The position numbers were made by a program, and so were the translations under genes. The notes below the pieces were generated by a model. It was not told the origin of the DNA. It searched no databases and was given only the letters and a program-made list of their open reading frames with translations. DNA of 64,000 bases from the NCBI GenBank assembly GCA_943370355.1, contig CALRQP020000005.1, positions 78,980 to 142,979 of the forward strand. The letters run 5' to 3'. Source of the DNA: JADCGM01 sp943370355. GTDB lineage: Bacteria > Pseudomonadota > Alphaproteobacteria > Sphingomonadales > Sphingomonadaceae. This document shows positions 17,233-26,049 of the stretch, in pieces (the stretch's first letter is position 1; each line of letters opens with the position of its first letter).

Positions 17233-17281
17233 CGCTAGCAAGGCGGGGACGAGATTTTCAGCTAAGGGTGGGATTGCGCCG

Positions 17282-17623
17282 ATGACCTATGTGGTGACCG
17301 AGGCCTGCATCAAGTGCAAATATATGGACTGCGTCGAGGTCTGCCCCGTGGACTGTTTCTACGAGGGCGAGAATATGGTCGTCATCAACCCGAATGAGTG
17401 CATCGACTGCGGCGTCTGCGAACCCGAATGCCCGGCCGAGGCGATCCTGCCCGACACCGAGAGCGGTCTCGAAAAGTGGCTCGAGCTCAACAACACCTAT
17501 TCGACCCAGTGGCCGAACATCACGGTGAAAGGCACCACGCCCGCCGATGCCGACGAGCACAAGGGCGAGGAGGGCAAGTTCGCCAAATATTTCTCGGCTG
17601 AGCCGGGCACCGACGGGCAGTAG
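17282..17623 (+). CDS. fdxA: Seven-iron ferredoxin FdxA
   Basis: Small electron carrier of 113 residues with one 3Fe-4S and one 4Fe-4S cluster. Cysteines fall in the order expected for alphaproteobacterial FdxA: C9, C17 and C21 in the first motif (CIKCKYMDCVEVCPVDC) and ECIDCGVCEPECP in the second. The C-terminal acidic extension (residues 60-113) is typical of this type. Start ATG 17282 gives MTYVVTEAC. It follows the S4 gene by 49 bp and converges with the PepSY gene, whose stop is 3 bp away. Confidence 0.96.
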   Translation: MTYVVTEACIKCKYMDCVEVCPVDCFYEGENMVVINPNECIDCGVCEPECPAEAILPDTESGLEKWLELNNTYSTQWPNITVKGTTPADADEHKGEEGKFAKYFSAEPGTDGQ

Positions 17624-17626
17624 GCC

Positions 17627-18967
17627 TTAACCCGGATGGGCTGGGGCTCCGAGCCAGTCCGCGAGCCTCGGCGCGCGGGGCAGCACCAGCCGGTCGAACA
17701 GCCAGAGCGCGGCCAGCGACAGCGCCAGCAGCGGCAACAACGCGGCCAGCACGAACAGGATCGTGGCGACGCCGCCGATCCGTGCCGGCATCGCTGACCG
17801 GCGCGGCGCGCCGAGTTCGCCATCCGGCCGCCGCCGTCGCCACTGGACGAATCCGGACACGGCCAGCACGATCAGCGCGACAGCGGTGATCACACCGACC
17901 AGCTGATTGATCCAGCCGAACAGGGCGCCCTCGTGCCAGGCGATCCCGACATTGACGATGCGGTCGATGATGTGACGGTCGCCGAAGCTGGTGCGGGAGA
18001 CTTCCGCACCGGTCGCCGGGTCGAACGAGATTGACCGGCCAAGGGTGCGGTTTTGCGCTTCGGACTTGATCGTCCACAGCTGCGATGTCTTGCCGCCGCG
18101 CTCGGCCGCGCCCGGCGGCTTGACCAGCGCCGGAAAGGCCAGCTGCTCGGCCTCCGCCCGGCGGACCAACTGAGGAAGTAGCGCCATCGCCGATGGCGGT
18201 GCGTGCCCCGCCATCATCATCTCAGCATGGTCATGCGCGGCATGTTCGGGACGCGCCGCGCCGACCTTCCAGTCCTGCGGCCCTTTCATCAGCCCGAATT
18301 CGGCCCGCACGGCCTTGAAGGCACCTCCCCAGGTTCCGGCCCAGGGCAGGCCGCTGGCCAGCATGACCAGCGCGAGGCCGGCGACCCAGAAGCCCGTCAC
18401 CGCATGCAGGTCGCGCCACATCGCCTGTTTGCCGCGACCGAGGCGCGGCCACACCACGCCTGCCAGCCCACCGCCGCGCGGCCACCAGAGGTAGAGGCCG
18501 CTCAGGATCATCACGATCGCCCAGCTCGCCGCCAGTTCGACGAGCTTGTCGCCGATCGGCCCGATCAGCAGCGAGCCGTGGATTTTGGCGATGACGACCG
18601 GAATACGCCGCTCGGGATCGAGGCTGCCGAGCACGCGGCCCTGCGGCGAGACGAACACGTCGCGCATCGTCTGGCCATCGGCGAGCGCCAGATGCAGCAT
18701 CGGCGCGTCGCTGGGCCGCTCGGGCAGCCGGTAGCTGTCGAGCCGCGCTCCCGGAAAAGCGGCCAATGCCGCGTTGAGCTGCACGCCCGGGGACACCGCA
18801 CCGGCGATGGGCAGGGCCTGGAACGCCCGTTCCTCCCACCGGTCGATCTGCGGCTTGAACAGATAGATCGCGCCGGTCAGCGACAGCAGCAGCACGAACG
18901 GCATGACGAACAGCCCGGCATAGAAATGCCAGCGCCAGATCGTGCGATGGAGACTGGTACGGTCCAT
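17627..18967 (-). CDS. PepSY-associated membrane protein (iron/copper-uptake type)
   Basis: A 446-residue inner-membrane protein of the PepSY_TM family: LHRTIWRWHFYAGLFVMPFV at the N terminus (first helix), then periplasmic PepSY modules (DSYRLPERPSDAPML; VFVSPQGRVLGSLDPERRIP), a central helix pair including MILSGLYLWWPR, and two C-terminal helices. Such proteins sit next to TonB receptors and are thought to act in reduction or release of metal at the inner membrane. The start ATG lies 3 bp after the TonB receptor stop, so they are cotranscribed. A His-rich loop (HAAHDHAEMMMAGH, about residues 240-255) looks metal-binding and is unlike plain siderophore reductases; copper is possible. Confidence 0.88.
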   Translation of the reverse strand: MDRTSLHRTIWRWHFYAGLFVMPFVLLLSLTGAIYLFKPQIDRWEERAFQALPIAGAVSPGVQLNAALAAFPGARLDSYRLPERPSDAPMLHLALADGQTMRDVFVSPQGRVLGSLDPERRIPVVIAKIHGSLLIGPIGDKLVELAASWAIVMILSGLYLWWPRGGGLAGVVWPRLGRGKQAMWRDLHAVTGFWVAGLALVMLASGLPWAGTWGGAFKAVRAEFGLMKGPQDWKVGAARPEHAAHDHAEMMMAGHAPPSAMALLPQLVRRAEAEQLAFPALVKPPGAAERGGKTSQLWTIKSEAQNRTLGRSISFDPATGAEVSRTSFGDRHIIDRIVNVGIAWHEGALFGWINQLVGVITAVALIVLAVSGFVQWRRRRPDGELGAPRRSAMPARIGGVATILFVLAALLPLLALSLAALWLFDRLVLPRAPRLADWLGAPAHPG

Positions 18968-18970
18968 CGC

Positions 18971-21262
18971 CTAGAGCTTCACATTCACTTGCGCCGTGAC
19001 CGAGCGCTGCGGGAAAGGATGAAACAGGAAATATTTGTCGTTGTTGAGGTTATCGATTCCGACTGCGACATCGACGTGCTGGTTGACCCGATATGTCGCC
19101 CGCGCATCGACGACGAAATATTTGTAGAAGCCCTGATAGGTCTGGCCGACGAAATCGGCGTTGTCGATCTGGCCATAGTTGCGGCTGGTGAAGCGCGCAG
19201 CTGTCGTGAGCGTGACGGCATCGGTCGCCCGCCAGCTGAGCACTGCCGATCCCTTCCAGTGCGGCACGCTCGGCAGTAGCTTGCCGACCGAGGCGGGTAC
19301 GCCCGGGTTCTTGGTTATGACCGCATCGGCATAGGTCAGGCTGCCGGTCACATCGATCCCGGGCAGGATATCGCGCCGTTCGACCGCGAGCTCCGCGCCG
19401 CGGGCGCGGGTCTGCGGAATGTTCTGGACGAAGTTCACGGACGTCCCGCCCAGCAGGCCGGTCTGCGAGATCAGCGCGTCGCGGATCACCTCGTTGAACA
19501 GCGACACACGCACGCTGCCGTCGGCCGTGCGCCGTTCGACCGCCAGTTCGATCGACCGGGCGCGCTCCGGCCGCAGGTCCGGGTTCGGCGACGACAGGGT
19601 GCTGCCGGTGGTGATCGCCTGATACAGTTCGCCGACCGTCGGGAAGCGGTAAGCCTGCCCTGTCGACAGCCGCACCGACCAGTCGGGTGCCGCAATCCAT
19701 TCGACCGACGCTTTGGGCGAAAACCCATGCGCTGTGCGAGGCGGTTGCGCGAGGTTGAGCGCCGGCGTGGTCGAGAAATTGAACCCGTCAGAGGCGCGCC
19801 ACCATTCGTAGCGCCCGCCAAGCGTCAGCGTCACGTTGGGGACGATTGTCACTGCATCCTGCACCCATAGCGCGCTGGTGCGCGTCCGGCCGCGTGATGC
19901 CTGATTCAGCGCGCCCTGCAGCGCAGCGGTCCAGTCTGTCGTGCTGTAGCGGTTGGAGTTGATCCGGTACCGGTCCCAGTGACCGCCAAAGCTCAGCAGA
20001 TGAGCGTCGCCCTGGCCGAGCTTGAGGCTCGCCTTGGCATCGACGGTGCGCCAGCCGGTGCCGTCGAGCCGCACCACATTGCCCGCCCCGCCGGTGAAGG
20101 CGGCCGGCAGTGCGCCGGTCGGGCTGCGCTGGATGTCCGTGGCGAATTCATAGCTGGTGCCGATGACCTGCCAGGCCAGCGGCCCGCTCGCACCGTCGAA
20201 CGACAGCGCGTGCGACCAGTGGCGCGCGTCCTTGGCATAGACGCCGTTCGAAAAGCTGCTCGCCCCGATAGTGTAACTGTAGCCGCCGAGGTTGACCGAT
20301 CCGGTGTAGACCGGCAGCCCGGTCGCGCTGTTGGTCAGATAGGTCTCCGCAGTCGCGCTGCTGTCGTCGGTCCACAGCGCCCCGACATAGGTCAGGCGTA
20401 CGGAGTCGGACACATCGAGCTTTGCCTTAAGCTTGTAGATGTCCTGGCTATGGTGATCGATATCGCCCGCGCCAATGTTGCGGATCGCCGCGCCGGTGCG
20501 GTTGCGGCCGTCGAAGCCCCCCGATGCCGCAGTACCGCTGCTGGAAGGTGCCGCCGGGCGCGTAGCCGTCACGATCGCGACCGGCTGGCCCTTGCTGTCG
20601 GTGCGCGTCGCGCTGAAGAACAGGCTCAGCGGGCCGAACCTGTCGCCGACCGATCCGGAATATTGGGTGCTCAAATAGGTGTCCTGGGTGCCATACAGCG
20701 AGAAATCCTGCACATTGACGAGCACGGTGCCGCGAGCCTCCAGCTTCTCGGGCATGCGCGTGGTGATGTTCACCACCGCCCCGATGCTGTTACCCGAATA
20801 GGCGGCGGCGAAGGGCCCGTAGAGCACATCGATCCGCGCAACCTCCTCGGGGGCGACGATATTCCAGCGCGGGCTGGCATTGCCGTTGTTGTTGCCGATC
20901 AGCGCCGAGAGCAGCACGCCGTCGGCATAGATCAGGCTGCGCGCGCTGGAGCCGAGTCCCGAGGTCCGTGTCGCGAGCGGCGCGAAATTGTCGCCGATAT
21001 GCCGCTTCCGCACAACGAGGCTCGGCAGATATTTGACCGCATCCTCGATGTTGACCGCGTTGACGGTGGTCGCGATGCGCGCCGCGTCCAGCGTGACGCT
21101 CGTTGATGGCGCGTTTTCGATGCTGGCGTTGCGGGGTTGCGCCGTGACGACAATCTCGCTGTCCGCGTACTCCTCAGCACGCGCCGGGAGTGCGAAAATG
21201 GCGGTGGAAGCGAGAAGCGAGACGGTAAAAGCGCGGCGCAGGCGCGCGCGGAAAACAGGCAT
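18971..21262 (-). CDS. TonB-dependent outer-membrane receptor
   Basis: A 763-residue receptor importing a metal complex across the outer membrane. After the signal peptide (ending ALPARA) comes a TonB-box-like stretch DSEIVVTAQP, the plug domain (ALRARIATTVNAVNIEDAVKYLP-type region, then RIDVLYGPFAAAYSGNSIGAVVNI) and a 22-strand barrel with the late motifs SPKASVEW, LRPERARSIELAVE and GIDNLNNDKYFLFHPFPQR. The last residues (VNVKL) fit barrel closure although Phe is absent. Ligand is not evident. Preceded by a DUF2946 gene and followed directly by the PepSY gene, an arrangement seen in copper- or iron-responsive uptake loci. Confidence 0.93.
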   Translation of the reverse strand: MPVFRARLRRAFTVSLLASTAIFALPARAEEYADSEIVVTAQPRNASIENAPSTSVTLDAARIATTVNAVNIEDAVKYLPSLVVRKRHIGDNFAPLATRTSGLGSSARSLIYADGVLLSALIGNNNGNASPRWNIVAPEEVARIDVLYGPFAAAYSGNSIGAVVNITTRMPEKLEARGTVLVNVQDFSLYGTQDTYLSTQYSGSVGDRFGPLSLFFSATRTDSKGQPVAIVTATRPAAPSSSGTAASGGFDGRNRTGAAIRNIGAGDIDHHSQDIYKLKAKLDVSDSVRLTYVGALWTDDSSATAETYLTNSATGLPVYTGSVNLGGYSYTIGASSFSNGVYAKDARHWSHALSFDGASGPLAWQVIGTSYEFATDIQRSPTGALPAAFTGGAGNVVRLDGTGWRTVDAKASLKLGQGDAHLLSFGGHWDRYRINSNRYSTTDWTAALQGALNQASRGRTRTSALWVQDAVTIVPNVTLTLGGRYEWWRASDGFNFSTTPALNLAQPPRTAHGFSPKASVEWIAAPDWSVRLSTGQAYRFPTVGELYQAITTGSTLSSPNPDLRPERARSIELAVERRTADGSVRVSLFNEVIRDALISQTGLLGGTSVNFVQNIPQTRARGAELAVERRDILPGIDVTGSLTYADAVITKNPGVPASVGKLLPSVPHWKGSAVLSWRATDAVTLTTAARFTSRNYGQIDNADFVGQTYQGFYKYFVVDARATYRVNQHVDVAVGIDNLNNDKYFLFHPFPQRSVTAQVNVKL

Positions 21263-21319
21263 GGGTGATCCATTCGACTGACAGGCTGGCGACCGGACGT
21301 GCGGGTCCGGCAGGTGGCG

Positions 21320-21703
21320 TCAGGCGAGGAGGGGCGGGCCGGTCTTGGGCGGCGGCGGGGCCGCGAGGCCGAGGCCGGGGCGCATCGCGGACCCCGAGGG
21401 CTGATCGATCGCCGCAAAGGCGATCGGGTCCGTTGCGACCGTCGAGGTATCGGGCGTCGCCAGCGCCTGCGTCGCCGACGCAAACGCGCAGTGATCAGAA
21501 CTGTCGGGCTTGGCCGGCGCATGCTCGCCCGGCATCGGGAGCTTGAGTATGCCGTCGCCCGTGCAGATCACCATCGTCGGCAATCCGCCGCCCTGCGTTG
21601 ACGACAGCATGAAGCCCGACGGCACCACGACGCGCACGGCGAGCGCCAGCGCGGTCAGCACGACAGCGAAGCGCGCGAAAGCGGAGGGCAGGCGGCGGGT
21701 CAC
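21320..21703 (-). CDS. DUF2946-family protein
   Basis: A 127-residue protein with an N-terminal hydrophobic segment (FAVVLTALALAVRVVVPSGFM), then VICTGDG, a DSSDHCAFA motif (possible Cys/His metal site) and a Pro-rich end (APPPPKTGPPLLA) as in DUF2946 proteins. Start is GTG 21703; it has no clear Shine-Dalgarno sequence and lies 12 nt after the serine hydrolase stop. In Bordetella a DUF2946 upstream ORF has been reported to control its TonB receptor according to copper, so a regulatory rather than structural role is possible here, 57 bp upstream of the receptor start. Confidence 0.8.
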   Translation of the reverse strand: MTRRLPSAFARFAVVLTALALAVRVVVPSGFMLSSTQGGGLPTMVICTGDGILKLPMPGEHAPAKPDSSDHCAFASATQALATPDTSTVATDPIAFAAIDQPSGSAMRPGLGLAAPPPPKTGPPLLA

Positions 21704-21715
21704 GGCCCGCGCGCT

Positions 21716-23116
21716 TTACGGTTTGGCGGGCAGGGCGTCCAGCACCGCTTTCGCGAAGCGCGCATCGTCGAACGGTGGCTTGCCTGCCGCGTCGAAGCCG
21801 CGCCGCACGATGACCACACTCCGCGATGGCACGATGACGACCGACTGACCACGATTGCCGACCATCGCATAGGCGTCGAGGGGCAGTCCGGCGACGCCGC
21901 CATAGGTCCAGAAGAAGGCGCCATAGCCGCGCGTCGTGCCGGGCTTGGCGCCTTGCGGTTGCGCCGGTGCGGGCGTCGCGACAAACGCCGACCAGCCTTC
22001 GGGCAGCAGCTGCAGATCGCCCCATTTGCCGTCGGCGAGATAGAGCAGGCCGAGACGCCCGAGGTCGCGCGCCGTCGTCCAGACCTGGCTCGACAGCACA
22101 TAATTGCCGCGCCAGTCGGTTTCCGGCGTGGTCCGCGTCATGCCGATGCGCCAGAACAGTTCGGAAAACGGGAATTCGAGGCTCTTTCGCCCGCCGCCCG
22201 TCGCCCAGCGCAGCGCGCGCGCCGCGAGCAGCGTATCGTTGTTGGCATAGTTGAACCGCGTGCCCGGCGCGGCTTCGATCGGGGCGACTGCGGCCGTCTC
22301 CTCGACGCTCGCGCCGCCGATATAGAGTGCGTCGGTGCGGTTGCCGGGGCCGTCGGTCCACAGCCCGCTCGACATATGCATGAGCTGGGTCAGCGTGATG
22401 TCGGCGCGCGGGTCGCCGATCGTCTGCCACTCGGGGATCGGCGCGGGGGCATTGAGGTCGAGCAGGTGCATCTGCACCGCGCGTCCGATCAGCGTCCCTG
22501 TAATGCTCTTCGCCACCGACCAGGTGCGCTGCGGCACGTGCGGTCCATAGCCGTCGCGGTAGCGCTCGCCGGCGATGCGGCCGTCAGCGATGACGACGAC
22601 GCCGGTTGTCTCGGTCCCCGCCCCGAAGCTCGCATGGTCGAACGCGGTGCCGAGCACGGCGTCGAGTTTCGCCTGCACGGGTTTCGGGAGTTTCGCCACC
22701 GCGCCCGCCTCGCCGAGCGGCCAGGGCTGTGCATCGAGGTCGGGCGCGATGATGCTGTCCAGCCGCGGCAGGTCGGCGGCGTTGCTCGCCGGCGCGCCGA
22801 CCGGCAGCTGGGTACAGCCGAGGCGCGGCCGCCAGGCCGCGACGCGCGGCGGCAGTTTCGCGTCGAACGGCACGCTGACCGTCATCGCCGCCCGGTCCAC
22901 CGTCGCCGTTAACGTCGGCACGATCGCCGCATATTCGGGATAGATGCCGGTCAGGTCGTCTGCCGCCACCTGCGCCTCAGTCTGCCCCGCCGTGAAGATC
23001 CCGCTGCACAGGAAGGCTGCCTTGTAGCCGGCCGCAAGCGCGCGGGTATGCGCATCGGGCTCGGCCTGCGCGGCAGCGGCGAGGGAAAGGGCGGCGAGGG
23101 CGGCAATCATTTTCAT
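21716..23116 (-). CDS. Secreted serine hydrolase (beta-lactamase/class C esterase family)
   Basis: A 466-residue exported protein with signal peptide MKMIAALAALSLAAAAQA. The serine-hydrolase fold is shown by the SxxK motif in TWSVAKSITGTLIG, the YxN motif in GTRFNYANNDTLLAARAL, and the conserved LMHMSSGLW. This is the 6-aminohexanoate-dimer hydrolase/esterase branch (class C-like), not a dedicated resistance enzyme. The C-terminal GNRGQSVVIVPSRSVVIV is the usual final strand pair. The substrate is unknown. It is the first of a same-strand run with DUF2946, TonB receptor and PepSY genes, though a shared function is not evident. Confidence 0.9.
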   Translation of the reverse strand: MKMIAALAALSLAAAAQAEPDAHTRALAAGYKAAFLCSGIFTAGQTEAQVAADDLTGIYPEYAAIVPTLTATVDRAAMTVSVPFDAKLPPRVAAWRPRLGCTQLPVGAPASNAADLPRLDSIIAPDLDAQPWPLGEAGAVAKLPKPVQAKLDAVLGTAFDHASFGAGTETTGVVVIADGRIAGERYRDGYGPHVPQRTWSVAKSITGTLIGRAVQMHLLDLNAPAPIPEWQTIGDPRADITLTQLMHMSSGLWTDGPGNRTDALYIGGASVEETAAVAPIEAAPGTRFNYANNDTLLAARALRWATGGGRKSLEFPFSELFWRIGMTRTTPETDWRGNYVLSSQVWTTARDLGRLGLLYLADGKWGDLQLLPEGWSAFVATPAPAQPQGAKPGTTRGYGAFFWTYGGVAGLPLDAYAMVGNRGQSVVIVPSRSVVIVRRGFDAAGKPPFDDARFAKAVLDALPAKP

Positions 23117-23127
23117 GACTCCATCCT

Positions 23128-23164
23128 ATCCGTAGGCCCTGAGCTTGTCGAAGGGTCTGCGGAT
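23128..23164. repeat. CCTGAGCTTGTCGAAGG repeat (HPELVEG type)
   Basis: The core CCCTGAGCTTGTCGAAGGG (23137-23155) lies between outer arms ATCCG and CGGAT. The same core occurs in frame within recG at 52539-52561. The rest of the 297-bp gap 23117-23413 shows no gene and presumably holds the carD promoter. Confidence 0.8.
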
Positions 23165-23413
23165 GGGATCGCGACGGGCCATGCTGCGCCGCGTCAAGAT
23201 GACCGTGGCGAATCCTTCACATTTATGTTATGAACATCCTCGAACCCGCAGAAAAGGCGGGGGTTGACGATGGTTCGGTCCCGCTCGCGTCCTGCCAGAG
23301 TTGGATCGTCTGACCGGGATCGTTGTGCAGGACGTCCACCATTTCCGTCCAGTCCGCTTTTGCGGCGCGGGCAGCTTTTGCTCCGGGCGGCACTAACAAG
23401 GAAGAAACCAGCT

Positions 23414-23914
23414 ATGACAGCACAGAGCCTCAGCTTCGTCGTCGGCGATCATGTCGTTTATCCCAAGCACGGTGTTGGCCGTGTGACCGAGGTGCAAAGC
23501 TCGGAAATCGCCGGGATGCCGCTGGAACTCTATGTCCTGCGCTTCGAGAAGGAGCGCATGACGCTCCGCGTCCCGACCAACAAGGCCGAGAGCGTCGGCA
23601 TGCGCAAACTGTCGTCGAATGCGACGCTGCAGGAGGCTCTGACCACGCTCAAGGGCAAGCCGCGCATCAAGCGCACGATGTGGTCGCGCCGCGCGCAGGA
23701 ATATGAAGCGAAGATCAATTCGGGCGACCTCGTGTCGATCGCCGAAGTCGTCCGCGACCTCCACCGCGCCGAGGATCAGCCCGAGCAGAGCTACTCCGAG
23801 CGGCAGATCTACGAAGCCGCCGTCAGCCGCCTGGCGCGCGAACTGGCCGCGATGGAGAATATCGACGAGCCGGCAGCTCAGGCGAAGATCGAGAGCGTGC
23901 TAAAGGCAGCGTAA
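23414..23914 (+). CDS. CarD-family transcriptional regulator
   Basis: A 166-residue protein. N-terminal RNA-polymerase-interacting (RID/Tudor-like) domain: FVVGDHVVYPKHGVGRVTEV, LELYVLRFEKERMTLRVP; C-terminal helical DNA-binding part: RTMWSRRAQEYEAKINSGDL, SIAEVVRDLHR, and SYSERQIYEAAVSRLARELA. CarD proteins bind the polymerase beta subunit and steady the open complex at many promoters. The ATG 23414 is preceded by AAGGAAG with good spacing, so the 50 codons upstream in the same frame are noncoding. A strong terminator follows, so the gene is probably a single transcript. Confidence 0.95.
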   Translation: MTAQSLSFVVGDHVVYPKHGVGRVTEVQSSEIAGMPLELYVLRFEKERMTLRVPTNKAESVGMRKLSSNATLQEALTTLKGKPRIKRTMWSRRAQEYEAKINSGDLVSIAEVVRDLHRAEDQPEQSYSERQIYEAAVSRLARELAAMENIDEPAAQAKIESVLKAA

Positions 23915-23937
23915 GCGCTTTAGCAGAGCCAAGAAAT

Positions 23938-23972
23938 AAACCCCGCCCGGCCAACCGGGCGGGGTTTTTCTT
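23938..23972 (+). terminator. Rho-independent terminator after carD
   Basis: A 13-bp perfect stem (AAACCCCGCCCGG at 23938-23950 with its complement at 23955-23967), a CCAA loop, and a T-run (TTTTTC) on the plus strand. The cleanest intrinsic terminator in the window. Confidence 0.95.
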
Positions 23973-24022
23973 TACGCGGAGTGCGATAATCTGTCTCCGA
24001 ATTTGCGGAGTGGGGGATCGGG

Positions 24023-25939
24023 ATGCGTTGGATTTTGGCTGCCACTTTGCTGGCATCGTCGGCATTTGCAGGCGAAGTCGCGCCGCCGCCCAGATATCCC
24101 GCCGAAGCCTTTGGTGAGTTACCGCTCATCGAGGATGGCGAATTGTCGCCCGATGGGACGATGATCGCGGCCAAGATATCGGTGGCGGGTACGCAGCGGC
24201 TGCTCATCCGATCGCTGGTCGACGCTGCGGCGAAGCCGGTCCTGATGGGTCTTGGTACGCTCGATATGAGCTGGTTCTCTTGGGCAAATAACGACCGGCT
24301 GTTGGTGAGCATTGCCACAACGGATCATATCGAGGGTGATCCGATTCGCATCACGCGCCTTCTTTCGGTGCCCAGGCAGGGCGGCGAGCCCCTCAAGCTT
24401 GACTGGGAATCCGGTGCGCAGATTGGCGACGATGTCATTTGGCGGCCACGCGGCGGCGGGCCCAATATTCTGCTTTCGACCCGGACAACGATTTACTCGA
24501 ATCTGGAGGGGTTCTGGCCCCGCGTCGATCAGGTCGATGTCGCAACTGGAAAGATCAAACATGTTCTGAGGCCGCGCGACGGCATCAACTATTGGTTTGC
24601 GGATACGGGCGGGACGGTCCGCTTTGGCATTGGCTACAATCAAGGCCAGAACCGCGCATCATTGATCTATCGCGGCTCTGACGGGGATTCGTTCCGCACG
24701 CTGGACCGCGCCAACTTCGGCAAGGGCGAGACGCTGCTGTCTCCTGTGGCCTTCCACACCGACCCGAACCGGATCATCGTCAGCAGCAGTCACGAAGGGC
24801 GTGACGGCTATTATGACTATGATGTCCAGAAGGGTGAATTCGGCAAGGCGCTCTTTCTGAACGACCGCTATGATGCGGGAGGGTTCGTCCTGTCGCTGGA
24901 CGGGCTTTCGATCGCGGGCGTGAGCTATATCGACGATCGGCCACGTGTCGAATGGTTCGATCCGGAGATGAAACAGCTGCAGGCCGATCTCGATAAGTCG
25001 GTTCCTGGCCGGGTGGCCAATATCGTCAGCAAGAGCGCGGACTGGAACCGTCTCCTCGTCACCGTCAGCAGTCCGACCGCACCGCCCAGCTGGTGGCTCA
25101 TGGACCGCGCGACGGGCAGGATGAACCGGATAGCCTATTCGCAGCCCGCGTTGACTGGGGCCACGCTCGCCCCCATGACAGCCGTCACCTACAAAGCGAG
25201 GGACGGGCTGGACATCCCTGCCTATCTGACGCTGCCGGTTGGCCGCCCGCCGAAGAATTTGCCGCTGATCGTCCTGCCGCACGGTGGTCCGTGGGTCCGC
25301 GATTCGCTCGACTATGATCATTGGGTGCAGTTTCTCGCCAATCGCGGCTATGCCGTGCTCCAGCCGAATTATCGCGGTTCGTCGGGCTATGGCACCGCCT
25401 TCAGCGACAAGGGCGATGGCCAGTGGGGCCTCGCGATGCAGGACGATGTGACCGACGGCGTCAAATGGGCCGTCGCGCAAGGGACAGTCGATCCCAAGCG
25501 CGTGTGCATCATGGGTGGCTCCTACGGCGGTTATGCCGCGCTGCAGGGCGTCGTCCGCGATCCCGACCTGTATCGCTGCGCGATCTCGTTTGCGGGCGTG
25601 TCCGATCTCGCCATGCAGACGCGCTATTACGGAAACTTCCTGTACGGCGCCAAATATCGAGGCGACGTGAAACGCGCCGCGGTTGATTTTGACGCGGTGT
25701 CACCTGCCAAACATGCAGCGGAGACTAAGGCGCCCGTCCTGCTCGTCCACGGCAAGAATGATCTGACGGTGCCCTATGAGCAATCGACGAAAATGTACAA
25801 GGCGCTGATCGCCAGCGGGAAAACGGTGGAGTTCATTACCCAGCCTCTGGGCGATCATCACCTCAGCCGCCAGGCCGACCGGATCGAACTTCTGCAGCGT
25901 GTCGAGGCCTTTTTGGCTCGCTACAACCCCGCCAGCTAA
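24023..25939 (+). CDS. Secreted S9-family prolyl oligopeptidase-like peptidase
   Basis: A 638-residue exported peptidase with signal sequence (MRWILAATLLASSAFAG). The N-terminal half is a beta-propeller gate; the C-terminal half is an alpha/beta hydrolase with the nucleophile in MGGSYGGYAALQG, the Asp region PVLLVHGKNDLTVPYEQS and the His in LGDHHLSR. Also LPHGGPWVRD and the YRGSSGYG motif of the S9 family. It probably trims peptides in the periplasm. The ATG 24023 follows GGGGGATCGGG. It stands alone between the carD terminator and the ctrA control region. Confidence 0.93.
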   Translation: MRWILAATLLASSAFAGEVAPPPRYPAEAFGELPLIEDGELSPDGTMIAAKISVAGTQRLLIRSLVDAAAKPVLMGLGTLDMSWFSWANNDRLLVSIATTDHIEGDPIRITRLLSVPRQGGEPLKLDWESGAQIGDDVIWRPRGGGPNILLSTRTTIYSNLEGFWPRVDQVDVATGKIKHVLRPRDGINYWFADTGGTVRFGIGYNQGQNRASLIYRGSDGDSFRTLDRANFGKGETLLSPVAFHTDPNRIIVSSSHEGRDGYYDYDVQKGEFGKALFLNDRYDAGGFVLSLDGLSIAGVSYIDDRPRVEWFDPEMKQLQADLDKSVPGRVANIVSKSADWNRLLVTVSSPTAPPSWWLMDRATGRMNRIAYSQPALTGATLAPMTAVTYKARDGLDIPAYLTLPVGRPPKNLPLIVLPHGGPWVRDSLDYDHWVQFLANRGYAVLQPNYRGSSGYGTAFSDKGDGQWGLAMQDDVTDGVKWAVAQGTVDPKRVCIMGGSYGGYAALQGVVRDPDLYRCAISFAGVSDLAMQTRYYGNFLYGAKYRGDVKRAAVDFDAVSPAKHAAETKAPVLLVHGKNDLTVPYEQSTKMYKALIASGKTVEFITQPLGDHHLSRQADRIELLQRVEAFLARYNPAS

Positions 25940-26049
25940 TCGTTAACGACCTTTACAGTCTGTTAACCTTTGTCAACGTAAACGGAGAGGGTTAACGGTT
26001 TGCGGCGTCTGCCGTTACCGGTGGGACGAACGGGGTGAGGGGTAGGACC
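25940..26049 (+). promoter_or_regulatory. ctrA control region with TTAAC boxes
   Basis: Three TTAAC elements lie upstream of ctrA: 25943-25947, 25963-25967 and 25992-25996. The middle one is followed by TCAAC (TTAACCTTTGTCAAC), resembling a full CtrA box. CtrA is known to regulate its own promoters in Caulobacter, so autoregulation is a reasonable inference. I cannot fix the transcription start. Confidence 0.5.
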
